From Nitrosospira lacus (GTDB lineage: Bacteria > Pseudomonadota > Gammaproteobacteria > Burkholderiales > Nitrosomonadaceae): a stretch of 64,000 nucleotides of DNA. The stretch is from NCBI RefSeq assembly GCF_000355765.4, contig NZ_CP021106.3:1335137-1399136 (forward strand). Direction: 5' to 3'. How positions within the stretch are numbered: the stretch's first letter is position 1; every line of letters starts with the position of its first letter. The notes under the pieces are model-generated. The model worked only from the letters and a program-made list of their open reading frames with translations, made no database searches and was not told the origin of the DNA. Of the stretch, positions 40,401 to 53,521 are shown piece after piece. The position numbers and the translations under genes were made by a program.

Positions 40401-41650
40401 TATATGATGATAACGGCCGCGAACGTGAACGGCACAAAGCGCCCTATGGGGCAACACTGCTCATCCGTGACGGAGAAGTGGTCAAGGCGGGGCAAGTGTT
40501 GGCGGCATGGGACCCGCATACTCGCCCCATCATCACGGAATACGCCGGCAAGGTTCGCTTCGAAAACGTTGAAGAAGGCGTAACCGTGGCTAAGCAGATA
40601 GACGAAGTAACCGGTTTGTCCACACTGGTGGTGATCGATCCGAAGCGGCGCGGGGTTGCACAAACCAAGGGCTTGCGTCCCCTGGTGAAACTCCTCGATG
40701 AGGATAACAAGGAAGTGAGGCTTGCAGGCGGTACTTTATCTGTCAACATCACTTTTCAGGTGGGTTCAATTATTACGGTACGAGACGGGCAGCAAGTCAG
40801 TGTAGGCGAAGTGCTTGCCCGTATCCCGCAGGAAAGTTCCAAAACCCGTGACATTACGGGAGGTTTGCCCCGTGTGGCGGAATTGTTTGAAGCCCGTTCC
40901 CCCAAGGATGCCGGCGTGCTCGCGGAAGTTACCGGTATCGTGTCGTTTGGCAAAGATACCAAAGGCAAACAACGCCTTGTAATTACCGACCTCGATGGGG
41001 TTTCCCACGAGTACCTGATTCCCAAGGATAAACATGTTACGGCCCATGACGGCCAGGTGGTGAATAAGGGGGAGAGTATCGTTGACGGCCCCGCCGACCC
41101 CCATGATATTCTGCGCCTCCTGGGGGTGGAAGCGCTGGCACGCTATATTACCGACGAGGTTCAGGATGTGTATCGCCTGCAAGGTGTCAAGATCAATGAT
41201 AAGCACATCGAGGTGATCGTGCGTCAGATGCTGCGTCGGGTGCAGATTGTTGATTCAGGTGACACGCGCTTTATTCCGGGTGAGCAGGTGGAACGGGCGG
41301 ATCTGTTGGCGGAGAACGAAGAGGTGATAGCGGAAGACAAAAAACCGGCTATATATGAATTCATGCTGCTGGGTATCACCAAAGCATCGCTTTCCACTGA
41401 TTCGTTTATCTCCGCCGCTTCCTTCCAGGAGACTACGCGTGTGCTGACCGAGGCGGCAATTATGGGCAAGAAGGATGATCTGCGCGGTCTCAAGGAAAAC
41501 GTCATTGTCGGCCGGCTCATCCCCGCAGGTACCGGCTTGGCCTTTCACAATACCCGCAAGAAGCAAAGGCAGATGTTGAATGCCGGTGAAAGCCTTGGTT
41601 TTAGTGAAGAAGACACGGGGGAAAGGCGAAACAGCGGATATACTGTCTGA
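37421..41650 (+). CDS. rpoC: RNA polymerase beta' subunit
   Basis: The 1409-residue subunit has the N-terminal zinc site ([20 protein letters not shown]), the catalytic [12 protein letters not shown] with three Mg-binding Asp, the bridge-helix region (GLTPALAS-equivalent [18 protein letters not shown]) and the second zinc site ([13 protein letters not shown]). It completes the catalytic core with RpoB. CAGGAGTGACAA precedes the ATG. No strong terminator follows before the aminotransferase gene. Confidence 0.99.
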   Translation: MKALLDLFKQVTQKEEFDSIKIGLASPEKIRSWSYGEVKKPETINYRTFKPERDGLFCAKIFGPVKDYECLCGKYKRLKHRGVICEKCGVEVTLSKVRRERMGHIELASPVAHIWFLKSLPSRLGMVLDMTLRDIERVLYFEAYVVTDPGMTPLARCQLLTDDDYRAKTEEYGDDFRASMGAEGIRDLLGNLNIHVEIDNLRREMGETGSETKMKKISKRLKVLEAFNKSGIKPEWMVLAVLPVLPPELRPLVPLDGGRFATSDLNDLYRRVINRNNRLKRLLELKAPEIIVRNEKRMLQEAVDSLLDNGRRGKAMTGANKRPLKSLADMIKGKGGRFRQNLLGKRVDYSGRSVIVVGPQLKLHQCGLPKKMALELFKPFIFNKLEIMGIASTIKAAKREVENESPVVWDILEDVIREHPVMLNRAPTLHRLGIQAFEPVLIEGKAIQLHPLVCAAFNADFDGDQMAVHVPLSLEAQMECRTLMMSTNNILSPANGEPIIVPSQDIVLGLYYTTREKVNARGEGMSFANISEVSRAYESRVIELNARILVRIKEYEVETDGERREKTTRYETTVGRALLSEILPAGLPFPLINKALKKKEISKLINASFRRCGLRETVIFADKLMYSGFTYATRAGISICLDDMLTPVQKNDIISASEKEVQEIEMQYTSGLVTQGERYNKVVDIWGRAGDQVAKAMMDQLGVEPVHDSLTGEVKKDKKGKPLTQESFNSIYMMADSGARGSAAQIRQLAGMRGLMAKPDGSIIETPITANFREGLNVLQYFISTHGARKGLADTALKTANSGYLTRRLVDVTQDLVVTQDDCNTNNGVVMKALVEGGEVIEALRERILGRVVASDVVNPEHQAVIYPAGVLLDEKAVDTIESLGIDEVKVRTPLTCETRYGLCAKCYGRDLGRGTPVNVGEAVGVIAAQSIGEPGTQLTMRTFHIGGAASRTAVASQVESKSNGIVRYSPTMRYVTNSRNELIAISRSGEVVIYDDNGRERERHKAPYGATLLIRDGEVVKAGQVLAAWDPHTRPIITEYAGKVRFENVEEGVTVAKQIDEVTGLSTLVVIDPKRRGVAQTKGLRPLVKLLDEDNKEVRLAGGTLSVNITFQVGSIITVRDGQQVSVGEVLARIPQESSKTRDITGGLPRVAELFEARSPKDAGVLAEVTGIVSFGKDTKGKQRLVITDLDGVSHEYLIPKDKHVTAHDGQVVNKGESIVDGPADPHDILRLLGVEALARYITDEVQDVYRLQGVKINDKHIEVIVRQMLRRVQIVDSGDTRFIPGEQVERADLLAENEEVIAEDKKPAIYEFMLLGITKASLSTDSFISAASFQETTRVLTEAAIMGKKDDLRGLKENVIVGRLIPAGTGLAFHNTRKKQRQMLNAGESLGFSEEDTGERRNSGYTV

Positions 41651-41886
41651 AATACCGGTCAGTATTGTACTAGTCGCTGCGATACAAAATGTGTTTTTAT
41701 AATCGAAGCGAAGTGTTTCGCAAATTTGATGTTGCTCTATCTTGTTTCATAAACGCGCGGATGAATGTGTGGAAGTCCGATGCCATATTGGAGGATGAGT
41801 AATAATGTTGCGGCGGTTAAAAGATAATTCACAATCCATGAGCCGAATCTCAATAACTGCCGGAACAGGCATCGAGGGGCTGAATC

Positions 41887-43299
41887 ATGCCGATTGATAT
41901 CAACGCAATAGTCAACGAGACCCGGGGCAAGAACTTCGAGCTTTACGAAGAGCATGTGAATCCGGTGTTCGTCAAGGTATTACGTACACTCGGATTCAAT
42001 CGCACATGGGTGCGCGGTGAAGGCGCCTACCTCTGGGACGAAGCGGGTACACGTTATCTGGATTTCCTGACCAATTGGGGTGTGTTCAATTTCGGCCGCC
42101 GTCATCCGGTCATTCGTGGCGCATTACAGCAAGTGCTGGACACCGATTTTCCCGGATGGGTCGGCTTCGATGCTCCGCCGCTCGCCGCCGCATTGGCTCG
42201 CGAACTCGTAAAACGCATGCCACCCGGTCTGGATACCGTTTATTTCAGTAACTCAGGGACCGAAGCCATCGAGGCGGCGATCAAGTTTGCGCGTGCATAC
42301 ACGGGACGGCCCAGCACAGCTCATCTTGCGAAGGCATTCCACGGCCTCACCATGGGGGCCTTGTCCCTGAACGGGGAGCCAAGTTTTCGCAGGGGTTTCG
42401 AACCGATGCTTCCCGGCAGCTCGGAAGTCAAGCTTGGCGACCTCGCCGGGCTCGAAGCGCGTCTTGCTCTGGGCGATGTCGCTGGCTTCGTGCTTGAGCC
42501 GATCCAGGGTAAAGGCGTCAATATTGCCAGTAGTGAATATCTTCTCGGCGCACAGGAATTATGCCGCAAATACGGCACGCTGATGATCTGCGACGAAATT
42601 CAATCAGGCATGGGCCGTAGCGGACGTTTTCTGGCCAGCCAGTGGGTTGAAGGTCTGCAACCCGATATCGTCTGTCTCTCGAAGGCACTTTCCGGTGGTT
42701 ATATCCCGGTGGGGGCGACAATTACCCGGCGTGCGGTATACGATAGTGTCTACGATACCATGCACCGCGCTATCGTTCATGCTTCCACCTTCGGTATGGG
42801 TAACATGGCAATGGCTGCAGGACTGGCGTCGCTGGCCGTCCTGGATGACGAGAACCTTGCCGAGCGTGCCAACATGCTCGGCGATCGTTTTCGTCGCGGT
42901 ATCGAGGCATTGGTGCCCCGCTTCGAGTTTCTGAAGGGAGTGCGTCAGCGTGGCCTGATGATCGCCATTGAGTTTGGGCCGCCAGAATCCATGTCGCTGA
43001 AGGCAGCCTGGACCATGGTTAACAAGATGGACGAAAATCTTTTTGCCCAGGCGATTGTTCTCCCGCTTCTGGACGACCATCATATTCTTACCCAGGTAGC
43101 AGGTCACGCCATGCCCATCATCAAAATACTGCCGCCCTTGAATATCAGCGAGAGCGACGTGGATTGGTTTCTGGAGGCGCTTGAGGACGTCCTGGTCAAG
43201 TTGCACAAATTTCCAGGGCCTGCATGGGAAGTGTTGAAGAAGCTGGGCAGCCATGCGCTCACCGCGAAGCGGCGCGAGGGTCGCGCCGCCGCCACTTGA
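41887..43299 (+). CDS. Class III PLP aminotransferase, possibly HpnO-like
   Basis: The 470-residue fold-type I enzyme has FSNSGTEAIEAAIKFARAYTG (phosphate binding), ICDEIQSGMGR (Asp to the pyridine nitrogen) and SKALSGGYIPVG with the Schiff-base Lys266. The C-terminal KAAWTMVNKMDENLFAQAI and HHILTQVAGHAM with IKILPPL recall, from memory, the family that includes the hopanoid aminotransferase HpnO; acetylornithine or other omega-amino transaminases are alternatives. No hopanoid genes are in view. It sits between rpoC and rpsL on the same strand, an unusual place, 236 bp after rpoC. GAGGGGCTGAATC precedes the ATG. Confidence 0.85.
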   Translation: MPIDINAIVNETRGKNFELYEEHVNPVFVKVLRTLGFNRTWVRGEGAYLWDEAGTRYLDFLTNWGVFNFGRRHPVIRGALQQVLDTDFPGWVGFDAPPLAAALARELVKRMPPGLDTVYFSNSGTEAIEAAIKFARAYTGRPSTAHLAKAFHGLTMGALSLNGEPSFRRGFEPMLPGSSEVKLGDLAGLEARLALGDVAGFVLEPIQGKGVNIASSEYLLGAQELCRKYGTLMICDEIQSGMGRSGRFLASQWVEGLQPDIVCLSKALSGGYIPVGATITRRAVYDSVYDTMHRAIVHASTFGMGNMAMAAGLASLAVLDDENLAERANMLGDRFRRGIEALVPRFEFLKGVRQRGLMIAIEFGPPESMSLKAAWTMVNKMDENLFAQAIVLPLLDDHHILTQVAGHAMPIIKILPPLNISESDVDWFLEALEDVLVKLHKFPGPAWEVLKKLGSHALTAKRREGRAAAT

Positions 43300-43676
43300 G
43301 GTTTGATTCGGTTTCCTTATGGATGCATCAAAGATTGCATCCGAAAACCAGATCCTGTACCGTTGCCGTTAGTGTCCTTTGTCTGGCTGGCTACTGAGTA
43401 GGAAATAATCGCATCGTATCGAGTGTACGGTGGGGGTCGTGGTGCTCCAGCTCATTTCCTCGCAGGGCTTGAGGCAGAAAAGATCATCCGGGGCGCAGGG
43501 ATTTCTTTTATCTTCCTCACCCAAGACAGTGGCTTGACATCACAGCATAAACCCCATAGAATTCGCAGTCTTTTTAGCCGCCCCCCGGACAAAAAATACC
43601 TGGAACGGCAGAAAATCACGATTCATACGGGCAGCGGGGACGGTAATATCACCGGCCCGGTTTTTTAGGGAATAAA
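43300..43676 (+). other. Spacer before the str operon
   Basis: The 377-bp region holds no supported gene. Near its start, GGATGCA and TGCATCC (about 43321-43342) could pair, but no U-run follows. Its main content is the str-operon promoter at 43534-43562 and a leader of about 105 nt. Confidence 0.6.
43534..43562 (+). promoter_or_regulatory. str operon sigma-70 promoter
   Basis: A perfect TTGACA (43534-43539), a 17-nt spacer and TAGAAT (43557-43562, 5 of 6) lie about 115 bp before rpsL. It is the best promoter match in the window and would start transcription of rpsL-rpsG-fusA-tuf independently of rpoBC and the aminotransferase gene. Confidence 0.8.
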
Positions 43677-44054
43677 ATGCCGACAATCAGTCAGTTAGTA
43701 CGTAAGCCCCGAGCGGCGAGACGCGTAAAAAGCAAAGTCCCAGCCTTGGGAAATAGTCCTCAGAAGAGGGGAGTCTGTACGCGGGTTTATACCACTACGC
43801 CAAAAAAACCGAACTCGGCTTTACGAAAAGTGGCGCGGGTTCGCCTGACCAATGGTTTTGAGGTCTCCAGCTATATTGGTGGAGAGGGGCATAATCTGCA
43901 AGAGCACTCGGTAGTACTGATTCGAGGCGGCCGTGTCAAAGATTTGCCGGGCGTTCGCTACCATACAGTACGCGGTAGCCTGGATACGGCGGGCGTAAAA
44001 GATCGCAAACAGGCCCGTTCCAAATACGGCGCCAAAAGGCCGAAAGCAGCTTGA
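43677..44054 (+). CDS. rpsL: 30S ribosomal protein S12
   Basis: The 125-residue protein has [19 protein letters not shown] with Lys43 and [10 protein letters not shown], both wild type at known streptomycin-resistance positions. S12 sits at the decoding centre. It is first in the str operon, about 105 bp downstream of a consensus promoter. It is preceded by TTTTTTAGGGAATAAA. Confidence 0.98.
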   Translation: MPTISQLVRKPRAARRVKSKVPALGNSPQKRGVCTRVYTTTPKKPNSALRKVARVRLTNGFEVSSYIGGEGHNLQEHSVVLIRGGRVKDLPGVRYHTVRGSLDTAGVKDRKQARSKYGAKRPKAA

Positions 44055-44113
44055 GAGCAGAGCGGCTTAAATTCAAGCCACTTGAGCTAACCAATTAAAT
44101 ACCGAGGTAGAAA

Positions 44114-44584
44114 ATGCCAAGACGCAGAGAAGTACCCAAACGCGAGATTTTGCCTGATCCCAAGTACCACAATACGGAAGTGGCGAAATTCGTCAATGTA
44201 CTTATGACGCGTGGCAAGAAATCCGTAGCGGAGAGAATCATTTACGGCGCCATGGATCAAATCCAGAAAAAAACCGGCAAAGACCCTGTAGAAGTATTTA
44301 CGCAGGCACTATCCAATGTCCGCCCGATGGTGGAAGTAAAAAGTCGCCGGGTCGGTGGTGCGAACTACCAGGTTCCGGTGGAGGTGCGCTCGGTTCGGCG
44401 TAATGCCCTGGCAATGCGCTGGCTGCGCGATGCGGCTCGTAAACGGGCCGAGAAATCCATGGGCGCCCGTCTTGCCGGTGAATTGGCGGAAGCGGCTGAG
44501 GGACGCGGCGGCGCGGTCAAGAAACGTGAGGAAATTCATCGTATGGCGGAAGCCAACAAGGCGTTTGCACATTACCGGTTCTAG
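44114..44584 (+). CDS. rpsG: 30S ribosomal protein S7
   Basis: The 156-residue protein has [17 protein letters not shown] at the start and [25 protein letters not shown] in the centre, and [20 protein letters not shown] at the end. It nucleates folding of the 16S head domain. In E. coli S7 represses the str operon. GAGGTAGAAA precedes the ATG. fusA follows after 147 bp, a gap with a short GGCGC/GCGCC hairpin near 44685. Confidence 0.98.
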   Translation: MPRRREVPKREILPDPKYHNTEVAKFVNVLMTRGKKSVAERIIYGAMDQIQKKTGKDPVEVFTQALSNVRPMVEVKSRRVGGANYQVPVEVRSVRRNALAMRWLRDAARKRAEKSMGARLAGELAEAAEGRGGAVKKREEIHRMAEANKAFAHYRF

Positions 44585-44731
44585 GGAATGTACTGATCAG
44601 TACCCGGCAGAGGCAGGTACAGTTCGCCCCGGATCCCTGAAGTCCTCGCTCCCGATTTAAAGGGTTGGTTTCCGTTATTCAGCGGCGCTTTCTGGCGCCC
44701 TAATGTTTAAAAATATTAAGGTTTACATACT

Positions 44732-46822
<2,091 letters not shown>

Positions 46823-46846
46823 TCGTCATTAAGTAAAGGGCACAAC

Positions 46847-48037
46847 ATGGCAAAGAGCAAATTTGAGCGGACGAAACCGCACGTAAACGTAGGGACGATT
46901 GGCCACGTGGATCATGGCAAGACCACGCTGACGGCGGCGGTCACGATGGTGCTGGCGAAGAAATTTGGTGGTGAAGCGAAGAGTTATGCGCAGATTGACT
47001 CGGCGCCGGAAGAGAAGGCACGAGGCATTACCATCAATACCTCTCATGTTGAATACGAGACCAGCGCGCGCCATTACGCCCATGTTGACTGTCCTGGCCA
47101 TGCTGACTACGTGAAGAACATGATTACGGGCGCGGCGCAGATGGACGGTGCCATACTGGTAGTATCGGCAGCCGACGGCCCGATGCCGCAAACGCGGGAG
47201 CACATTTTGCTGGCACGTCAGGTAGGGGTGCCGTACATCATCGTCTACATGAACAAAGCCGACATGGTGGACGACGCCGAGCTGCTGGAGCTGGTGGAAA
47301 TGGAAGTACGCGAACTGCTATCCAAATACAATTTTCCTGGTGACGACACGCCGATCATCATTGGTTCTGCGCTGAAGGCGCTGGAAGGGGATCAGAGCGA
47401 CATAGGCGAGCCCTCCATATTCAAGCTGGCGGATGCGCTGGACAGCTACATTCCGGAGCCGGTGCGCGCCATAGACGGGCCCTTTCTGATGCCGGTGGAA
47501 GACGTTTTTTCGATATCCGGACGTGGCACAGTCGTGACGGGGCGGGTTGAGCGCGGCATAGTCAAAGTTGGGGAAGAAATCGAGATTGTAGGCTTGAAGC
47601 CCACCCTGAAGACCGTCTGTACCGGCGTGGAGATGTTCAGGAAACTGCTGGACCAGGGGCAAGCGGGGGACAACGTTGGGGTACTGCTGCGCGGTACCAA
47701 GCGGGAAGAAGTCGAGCGCGGTCAAGTATTGGCCAAACCTGGCAGCATTACCCCGCATACCAAGTTTGCGGCAGAGATTTATGTACTGAGCAAAGAAGAA
47801 GGCGGGCGTCATACCCCGTTTTTCCAGGGATACCGCCCCCAGTTCTATTTCCGCACCACAGACGTGACCGGAGCGATAGAATTGCCGGCGGGCACGGAGA
47901 TGGTGATGCCTGGGGACAACGTTTCGGTGACGGTGAACCTGATTGCGCCCATTGCCATGGAAGAAGGTCTGCGTTTTGCCATTCGCGAGGGCGGAAGAAC
48001 CGTCGGCGCGGGCGTGGTGGCAAAGATTATCGAGTAA
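46847..48037 (+). CDS. tuf: Elongation factor Tu, copy 2
   Basis: The 396-residue product is identical to copy 1 at 28082-29272. The nucleotide sequence also appears identical from AAAGGGCACAAC before the ATG to the second base of the stop codon. It is tufA by position, at the end of the str operon 24 bp after fusA. rpsJ starts 87 bp later, so the str and S10 operons may be read through. Confidence 0.99.
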   Translation: MAKSKFERTKPHVNVGTIGHVDHGKTTLTAAVTMVLAKKFGGEAKSYAQIDSAPEEKARGITINTSHVEYETSARHYAHVDCPGHADYVKNMITGAAQMDGAILVVSAADGPMPQTREHILLARQVGVPYIIVYMNKADMVDDAELLELVEMEVRELLSKYNFPGDDTPIIIGSALKALEGDQSDIGEPSIFKLADALDSYIPEPVRAIDGPFLMPVEDVFSISGRGTVVTGRVERGIVKVGEEIEIVGLKPTLKTVCTGVEMFRKLLDQGQAGDNVGVLLRGTKREEVERGQVLAKPGSITPHTKFAAEIYVLSKEEGGRHTPFFQGYRPQFYFRTTDVTGAIELPAGTEMVMPGDNVSVTVNLIAPIAMEEGLRFAIREGGRTVGAGVVAKIIE

Positions 48038-48124
48038 TAACAGGATCAAGGATAGGGTTTAAGGTTTGATGCCACGTATCGAATCGCCAATTCAGAATCC
48101 GAGTCCTCAACCTGAGGTTTGACT

Positions 48125-48433
48125 ATGCAAAGCCAGAAAATACGTATTCGCCTGAAGGCGTTTGATTATCGATTGATAGATAAGTCAGCGATGGAGATCG
48201 TTGAAACCGCCAAGCGCACCGGTGCCGTGGTCAAGGGCCCCGTGCCGCTGCCCACGCGCATCGAACGCTTCGATGTGCTGCGCTCTCCCCATGTTAACAA
48301 GACTTCACGCGACCAGTTCGAAATTCGAACTCACCTGCGTTTGATGGATATTATGGATCCTACTGACAAGACGGTGGACGCCCTGATGAAACTGGATCTT
48401 CCCGCAGGGGTGGATGTGGAAATAAAGCTGTAA
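48125..48433 (+). CDS. rpsJ: 30S ribosomal protein S10
   Basis: The product is 102 residues from the ATG at 48125; a TTG two codons upstream is less likely. It has [17 protein letters not shown], the loop [20 protein letters not shown] and [15 protein letters not shown]10 also acts as NusE in antitermination. It opens the S10 operon; the leader is only 87 bp, so an E. coli-type L4 attenuator is doubtful. Confidence 0.97.
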   Translation: MQSQKIRIRLKAFDYRLIDKSAMEIVETAKRTGAVVKGPVPLPTRIERFDVLRSPHVNKTSRDQFEIRTHLRLMDIMDPTDKTVDALMKLDLPAGVDVEIKL

Positions 48434-48547
48434 GTTTTGAATGCTGTGTAGTTTATTTGTTGAATCATTAGCTTCATCGCGAAATCCAAAGCGGATTCGA
48501 ATTGCCGGTCAATTGTAATCGGCACCTTTTAAGAAAGGGTAATTAAA

Positions 48548-49273
48548 ATGAGTTTAGGACTTGTCGGCCGTAAGGTTGGCATGACTCGCATTTTTACCGA
48601 GGATGGCGATAGCCAGCCGGTCACAGTGCTTGACGTGTCCAACAATCGTGTTACACAAATAAAGACCGTCGATACAGACGGCTATTCCGCAGTGCAGGTG
48701 ACATTCGGGAAGCGCCGCGCCAGCCGCGTCAACAAACCGGCGGCCGGGCATTTCGCCAAGGCTGCGGTGGAAGCGGGTCACGTACTCAAGGAGTTCCGCG
48801 TAACGCAGGAGGTGCTTGTTGATCTTAAGCCTGGTGCGGTCATAGGTCTGGATATTTTCCAGATCGGGCAGAGAGTGGATGTAACGGGCACATCCATTGG
48901 CAAGGGTTACGCAGGCGTTATCAAGCGTCACGGTTTCTCTTCAAATCGTGCCAGTCACGGCAATTCAAAATCACACAATGTACCAGGTTCCATTGGCATG
49001 GCGCAGGATCCCGGTCGTGTATTTCCCGGCAAGCGCATGTCCGGGCATTTGGGAAGCGTACAGCGCACCACTCAAAATCTGGAAGTGCTGCGAGTTGATG
49101 CAGAGCGCGGTTTGTTGCTCATCAAGGGTGCCATTCCAGGATCCAGGGGCGGCGACGTAATAGTGCACCCGAGTGTGAAGATCTCCCGAATCCGCACACA
49201 ATCCGCCGCCAAGATTGATGCGAATGCAGGTACGAAAAGCGGCACGAAAGCTGTAAAGAAGGCGGGTGCATAA
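48548..49273 (+). CDS. rplC: 50S ribosomal protein L3
   Basis: The 241-residue protein has [19 protein letters not shown], the rRNA-penetrating loop [20 protein letters not shown] and [18 protein letters not shown]-type core (here [16 protein letters not shown]). A Lys/Ala-rich tail of about 25 residues ([17 protein letters not shown]) extends beyond the usual C-terminus. Its stop overlaps the rplD start by one base. Confidence 0.97.
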   Translation: MSLGLVGRKVGMTRIFTEDGDSQPVTVLDVSNNRVTQIKTVDTDGYSAVQVTFGKRRASRVNKPAAGHFAKAAVEAGHVLKEFRVTQEVLVDLKPGAVIGLDIFQIGQRVDVTGTSIGKGYAGVIKRHGFSSNRASHGNSKSHNVPGSIGMAQDPGRVFPGKRMSGHLGSVQRTTQNLEVLRVDAERGLLLIKGAIPGSRGGDVIVHPSVKISRIRTQSAAKIDANAGTKSGTKAVKKAGA

Positions 49274-49896
49274 TGGAACTCAAGCTCATCAATGATGATG
49301 GTCAGGCGGCTGCTGCGGGCGTTTCCGCTTCTGATACCCTGTTTGGCCGTGAATATAACGAAGCCTTGATACATCAGGTAGTTACGGCTTATCTAGCGAA
49401 TGCGCGCAGCGCCAATCGTGCTCAAAAAGGGCGATCGGATGTCGCCAAGTCTACTCGCAAGCCCTGGCGGCAGAAAGGTACGGGCCGTGCACGTTCCGGA
49501 ATGGCTTCCAGTCCATTATGGCGTGGTGGCGGCAAGATTTTTCCCAATAGCCCCGAAGAAAATTTCAGCCATAAGGTCAATCGCAAGATGTATCGCGCCG
49601 GTATTGGCGCCATCCTGTCCCAACTCGTGCGCGAGAATCGTTTGTCGGTCGTGGAAAATTTTACCGTGGATGTGCCAAAAACCAACATCCTGGCCCGAAA
49701 GCTGAGAGACATGGGGCTGAATGAAGTGATGATTATTACCGATAGCGTGGACGAGAATCTCTATCTTTCATCCCGCAATTTGCCACATGTGCTGGTGGTG
49801 GAAGCGGGCCATGCCGATCCAGTCAGTCTCATGCGCTTTGCCTCCGTGTTGATGACTCGTGGCGCATTGACAAAAATTGAGGAGCTGCTTGCATGA
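49273..49896 (+). CDS. rplD: 50S ribosomal protein L4
   Basis: The 207-residue protein has the extended loop [22 protein letters not shown] that lines the exit tunnel, then [21 protein letters not shown]4 represses the S10 operon in E. coli. It overlaps rplC by one base and rplW by four bases (ATGA), so these genes are translationally coupled. Confidence 0.97.
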   Translation: MELKLINDDGQAAAAGVSASDTLFGREYNEALIHQVVTAYLANARSANRAQKGRSDVAKSTRKPWRQKGTGRARSGMASSPLWRGGGKIFPNSPEENFSHKVNRKMYRAGIGAILSQLVRENRLSVVENFTVDVPKTNILARKLRDMGLNEVMIITDSVDENLYLSSRNLPHVLVVEAGHADPVSLMRFASVLMTRGALTKIEELLA

Positions 49897-50228
49897 GTGC
49901 GCAAACATTTAACCCTGAACGATTGATGCAGGTAATACTGGCGCCTCAGATCTCGGAAAAAGCCACCTACATCGCTGAGAAGCATAATCAGGTCATTTTC
50001 CGTGTGATACCGGATGCCACCAAGGCCGAGATAAAAGCCGCTGTCGAATTGATGTGGAAGGCTCAAAACATTGAAGTGGAGAGCGTACAGGTGGCCAATG
50101 TAAAGGGAAAAGAGAAGCGCTTCGGCCGTTTTATGGGGCGCCGCAGTAACTGGAAGAAGGCTTATGTCAGTATCAAGTCCGGTCAGGAAATCAATTTCTC
50201 TGAAATTGCACAAGGGGAGGCGAAGTAA
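49893..50228 (+). CDS. rplW: 50S ribosomal protein L23
   Basis: The 111-residue protein has [19 protein letters not shown] and the basic loop [21 protein letters not shown]23 docks SRP and trigger factor at the tunnel exit. It overlaps rplD by four bases and rplB by one base. Confidence 0.96.
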   Translation: MSAQTFNPERLMQVILAPQISEKATYIAEKHNQVIFRVIPDATKAEIKAAVELMWKAQNIEVESVQVANVKGKEKRFGRFMGRRSNWKKAYVSIKSGQEINFSEIAQGEAK

Positions 50229-51061
50229 TGGCACTCGTTAAAGTTAAGCCGACTTCACCCGGCCGTCGCGCGGTAATCAAGGTCGTCAATCCCGACTTGC
50301 ACAAGGGCGCGCCCTACGCCAGACTGGTGGAGAAGCAAAATCATACCGCGGGACGCAACAGCAAGGGTCATATCACTACCCGCCATATGGGAGGGGGCCA
50401 TAAGCAGCACTATCGAATGGTGGATTTTCGCCGTAACAAGGATGGTATTGCTGCCAAGGTCGAGCGGCTGGAATACGACCCTAATCGCAGCGCCAATTTG
50501 GCATTGCTTTGCTATGCGGATGGCGAGCGTCGGTACATTATCGCGCCAAAGGGGATTGTCAGCGGGATGCAGCTGATGAGCGGCGTGGATGCACCGATCA
50601 AAAATGGCAACGCCTTGCCGTTACGCAATATCCCGGTGGGTAGTACCATTCACTGCGTGGAAATGATGCCTGGCAAGGGTGCGCAACTGGCCCGCTCGGC
50701 GGGCACATCGGTGCAGCTTCTTGCGCGCGAGGGTGATTACGCGCAACTGCGTCTGCGTTCAGGCGAGATTCGCAAAGTACATGTAAATTGCCGCGCTACC
50801 ATTGGTGAGGTAGGCAATGAGGAGCATAACCTGCGTTCCATCGGTAAAGCAGGTGCGCAACGCTGGCGCGGCATTCGACCGACCGTGCGCGGCGTGGTGA
50901 TGAATCCCATAGACCATCCGCATGGGGGCGGTGAGGGTAGGACTGCCGCGGGTCGCCATCCGGTCAGTCCATGGGGAACACCCGCCAAGGGTTTTCGTAC
51001 GCGGACCAACAAGCGCACCGACGGCATGATCGTACGTCGGCGTTATTCAAACAAGGGGTAA
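50228..51061 (+). CDS. rplB: 50S ribosomal protein L2
   Basis: The 277-residue protein has [19 protein letters not shown], the OB-fold/SH3 core and the C-terminal [19 protein letters not shown] with the conserved His near the peptidyl-transferase centre. GGGGAGGCGAAGTA precedes the ATG, and the rplW stop overlaps it. Confidence 0.98.
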   Translation: MALVKVKPTSPGRRAVIKVVNPDLHKGAPYARLVEKQNHTAGRNSKGHITTRHMGGGHKQHYRMVDFRRNKDGIAAKVERLEYDPNRSANLALLCYADGERRYIIAPKGIVSGMQLMSGVDAPIKNGNALPLRNIPVGSTIHCVEMMPGKGAQLARSAGTSVQLLAREGDYAQLRLRSGEIRKVHVNCRATIGEVGNEEHNLRSIGKAGAQRWRGIRPTVRGVVMNPIDHPHGGGEGRTAAGRHPVSPWGTPAKGFRTRTNKRTDGMIVRRRYSNKG

Positions 51062-51067
51062 TGAATC

Positions 51068-51355
51068 ATGGCACGTTCCGTAAAAAAAGGGCCATTTGTT
51101 GACTTGCATCTGATGAACAAGGTCGAGAATGCGCGTGCAACCAATGATAAGCGTCCGATCAAAACTTGGTCGCGCCGCTCCACTGTCCTTCCTGATTTTA
51201 TTGGTTTGACCATCGCCGTGCACAATGGCAAGCAGCATGTTCCAGTATATGTTACAGAGAATATGGTCGGACACAAACTTGGGGAATTTTCCCATACCCG
51301 TACCTTCAAGGGGCATTCGGGCGACAAGAAAGCAGCGGCTGGATCGAAGAGATAG
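51068..51355 (+). CDS. rpsS: 30S ribosomal protein S19
   Basis: The 95-residue protein has [37 protein letters not shown] and [16 protein letters not shown]. It binds the 16S head with S13. It lies 6 bp after rplB and 9 bp before rplV. Confidence 0.97.
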   Translation: MARSVKKGPFVDLHLMNKVENARATNDKRPIKTWSRRSTVLPDFIGLTIAVHNGKQHVPVYVTENMVGHKLGEFSHTRTFKGHSGDKKAAAGSKR

Positions 51356-51364
51356 GAGATTAAC

Positions 51365-51712
51365 ATGCAAACAACTGCTGTATTGCGCGGAGTCAGGCTA
51401 TCCGAACAGAAGGGCCGTCTTGTGGCCGACCAGATTCGGGGTCTGCCTGTGGATCGGGCGCTCAATCTGCTTACTTTTAGCCCGAAGAAGGGAGCGGTCA
51501 TTATCCGGAAATTGCTGGAATCGGCTATTGCCAATGCGGAGCATAATGATGGTGCTGACATAGACGAGCTAAAGGTATCGACGATATATGTAGATCGCGG
51601 ACCATCCATGATGCGTACCAGCGCTCGCGCCAAAGGGCGTGGTAATCGTATTGTCAAGCCAACCTGTCACATTTTTCTTACTGTCGGTGATAAAACCGGC
51701 AACAAAAAATAG
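51365..51712 (+). CDS. rplV: 50S ribosomal protein L22
   Basis: The 115-residue protein has [18 protein letters not shown] and the tunnel-lining beta hairpin [20 protein letters not shown], where macrolide resistance changes arise in other bacteria. No insertion or deletion is visible. It is preceded by AGGAGATTAAC and followed 17 bp later by rpsC. Confidence 0.97.
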   Translation: MQTTAVLRGVRLSEQKGRLVADQIRGLPVDRALNLLTFSPKKGAVIIRKLLESAIANAEHNDGADIDELKVSTIYVDRGPSMMRTSARAKGRGNRIVKPTCHIFLTVGDKTGNKK

Positions 51713-51729
51713 GGATCTACGAAGCCATT

Positions 51730-52626
51730 ATGGGACAAAAAATACATCCAACAGGTTTCCGGCTTTCGGTGCTAAAAAACTGGTCATCGAAATGGTATGC
51801 CAGCGGAAAAAAATTTCCCGGGATGCTGAACGAAGATATCAAGGTGCGAGATTACCTGAAAAAGAAATTGGCTCACGCGTCAGTAGGGCGCGTGGTTATC
51901 GAAAGGCCTTCCAAGAACGCGCGCATTACCATTTATAGCTCACGCCCCGGTGTTGTGATCGGCAAGAAAGGCGAAGACATCGAGGTTTTGCGTGGAGCGC
52001 TGCAAAAGCTCATGGGTGTTCCGGTGCATGTGAATATCGAAGAAATCCGCAAACCGGAAATTGACGCGCAGCTCATCGCCGACAATATCGCACAGCAATT
52101 GGAAAAACGCATCATGTTCCGTCGCGCCATGAAACGTGCGATGCAGAATGCAATGCGACTGGGCGCCCAGGGCATCAAAATCATGAGCGCCGGGCGGTTG
52201 AACGGCATTGAAATTGCCCGTACAGAGTGGTATCGGGAAGGCCGGGTGCCGCTTCACACTTTACGGGCCGATCTGGATTATGGTACTTCGGAAGCCAAGA
52301 CGACGTATGGCGTGATTGGAATCAAGGTATGGGTATTCAAGGGTGAAGTGATCGGCCGGAATGAGCAACCGGTCGCGACGCCTGCGCAAGCACCCATTCC
52401 GGCTGGAGAACCGGAGAAGAAACGCCCGGCCAGAAGACCGGCTTCAAGTCCAGCCAAGGTTGCAGCCGGATCAAAGTCGGCTGCCGGAGCTGAGGTAAAA
52501 GCTGAGGTCGGGATTAGTGAAAAGAACATAGATAAGAAATCCGATAACGCAGCTGATGAAACTGCCGCCAGAAATGCGACCGGAAAGACAGTAAAGCCAG
52601 GAGCGAAAAATGCAGCAGCCAGCTAG
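51730..52626 (+). CDS. rpsC: 30S ribosomal protein S3 with long C-terminal tail
   Basis: The 298-residue protein is about 65 residues longer than the 233 of E. coli. The conserved part ends near residue 210 with [15 protein letters not shown]; it includes the KH domain ([14 protein letters not shown]) and the helicase-linked [20 protein letters not shown]. The tail is rich in Ala, Lys, Pro and Glu, with [16 protein letters not shown] and [17 protein letters not shown]. It is likely disordered. It runs into rplP, overlapping it by 17 bp, so the extension also couples the two genes. Its role is unknown. Confidence 0.97.
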   Translation: MGQKIHPTGFRLSVLKNWSSKWYASGKKFPGMLNEDIKVRDYLKKKLAHASVGRVVIERPSKNARITIYSSRPGVVIGKKGEDIEVLRGALQKLMGVPVHVNIEEIRKPEIDAQLIADNIAQQLEKRIMFRRAMKRAMQNAMRLGAQGIKIMSAGRLNGIEIARTEWYREGRVPLHTLRADLDYGTSEAKTTYGVIGIKVWVFKGEVIGRNEQPVATPAQAPIPAGEPEKKRPARRPASSPAKVAAGSKSAAGAEVKAEVGISEKNIDKKSDNAADETAARNATGKTVKPGAKNAAAS

Positions 52627-53026
52627 AACGAAATACCGCAAGCAGCAGAAAGGCCGCAACAAGGGGGTTGCAACACGCGGTGCCAAAGTCAGTTTTGGCG
52701 AGTACGGACTGAAAGCTGTTGGCCGGGGCCGTTTGACTGCGCGACAGATTGAGGCTGCCCGGCGTGCGATGACTCGCCATATTAAGCGCGGCGGACGTAT
52801 CTGGATTCGTATTTTTCCAGACAAGCCCATTTCTCACAAACCGGCCGAGGTACGGATGGGTAATGGCAAGGGGAACCCGGAGTATTTTGTGGCGGAAATT
52901 CAGCCCGGCAAGATGCTGTATGAAATGGATGGTGTTGATGAAGTGCTCGCTCGTCAGGCATTCCGTCTGGCGGCCGCCAAGCTGCCCATTCAAACCACAT
53001 TCGTTATCCGACAAGTAGGCGGTTAA
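52610..53026 (+). CDS. rplP: 50S ribosomal protein L16
   Basis: The 138-residue protein has [36 protein letters not shown] and the [20 protein letters not shown] core near the A-site tRNA. Its ATG (52610) lies inside the rpsC reading frame behind CCAGGAGCG. rpmC follows 2 bp after its stop. Confidence 0.97.
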   Translation: MQQPARTKYRKQQKGRNKGVATRGAKVSFGEYGLKAVGRGRLTARQIEAARRAMTRHIKRGGRIWIRIFPDKPISHKPAEVRMGNGKGNPEYFVAEIQPGKMLYEMDGVDEVLARQAFRLAAAKLPIQTTFVIRQVGG

Positions 53027-53028
53027 TT

Positions 53029-53229
53029 ATGAAAGCAAAAATGAGCGAACTGCGAGCCAAAAATCCAGACCAATTACAGCAGGAACTCCTAGAGTTGTTG
53101 AAGGCGCAATTTGGTCTGCGTATGCAGCACGCAACCCAGCAACTCGGCAATACCAACCAATTGCGTAATGTGCGCCGGGATATTGCGCGCACAAAAACCA
53201 TTCTCAGCCAGAAAGTGAAGCAATCATGA
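53029..53229 (+). CDS. rpmC: 50S ribosomal protein L29
   Basis: The 66-residue protein is a helical hairpin with [20 protein letters not shown] and [16 protein letters not shown]. It sits at the tunnel exit beside L23. Its end overlaps the rpsQ start by four bases. Confidence 0.96.
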   Translation: MKAKMSELRAKNPDQLQQELLELLKAQFGLRMQHATQQLGNTNQLRNVRRDIARTKTILSQKVKQS

Positions 53230-53489
53230 GCGAAACCAATTTAAGCCGTACCCTTACAGGAAAAGTCGTGAGTGACAAAATGGACAAGACTATTACCGTC
53301 TTGGTCGAACGCAAAGTTAAACACGCGCTCTATGGCAAGATTATGGTCCGCTCGAAAAAGTATCATGTCCACGATGAGAATAACGAGTTTCATGCAGGTG
53401 ATACGGTGATCATTGAAGAGTGCAGGCCCCTCTCGAAAACTAAAGCCTGGCGTGTAATCAAGTTGATGGAGAAGGCCATAACCATCTAA
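53226..53489 (+). CDS. rpsQ: 30S ribosomal protein S17
   Basis: The 87-residue OB-fold protein has [38 protein letters not shown] and [15 protein letters not shown]. It is the last gene before a 203-bp gap holding two promoter-like elements, so it may mark the end of the S10 unit. Confidence 0.97.
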   Translation: MSETNLSRTLTGKVVSDKMDKTITVLVERKVKHALYGKIMVRSKKYHVHDENNEFHAGDTVIIEECRPLSKTKAWRVIKLMEKAITI

Positions 53490-53521
53490 TGACCGATGAT
53501 AGATTATGTCGGGTTTTTATC

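Noticed and set aside
43321-43342. Possible terminator after the aminotransferase gene
   Set aside because: The stem is seven pairs with a large loop and no following U-run.
43423-43668. 81-residue plus-strand frame before rpsL
   Set aside because: It overlaps the str-operon promoter and leader and shows no conserved motif.
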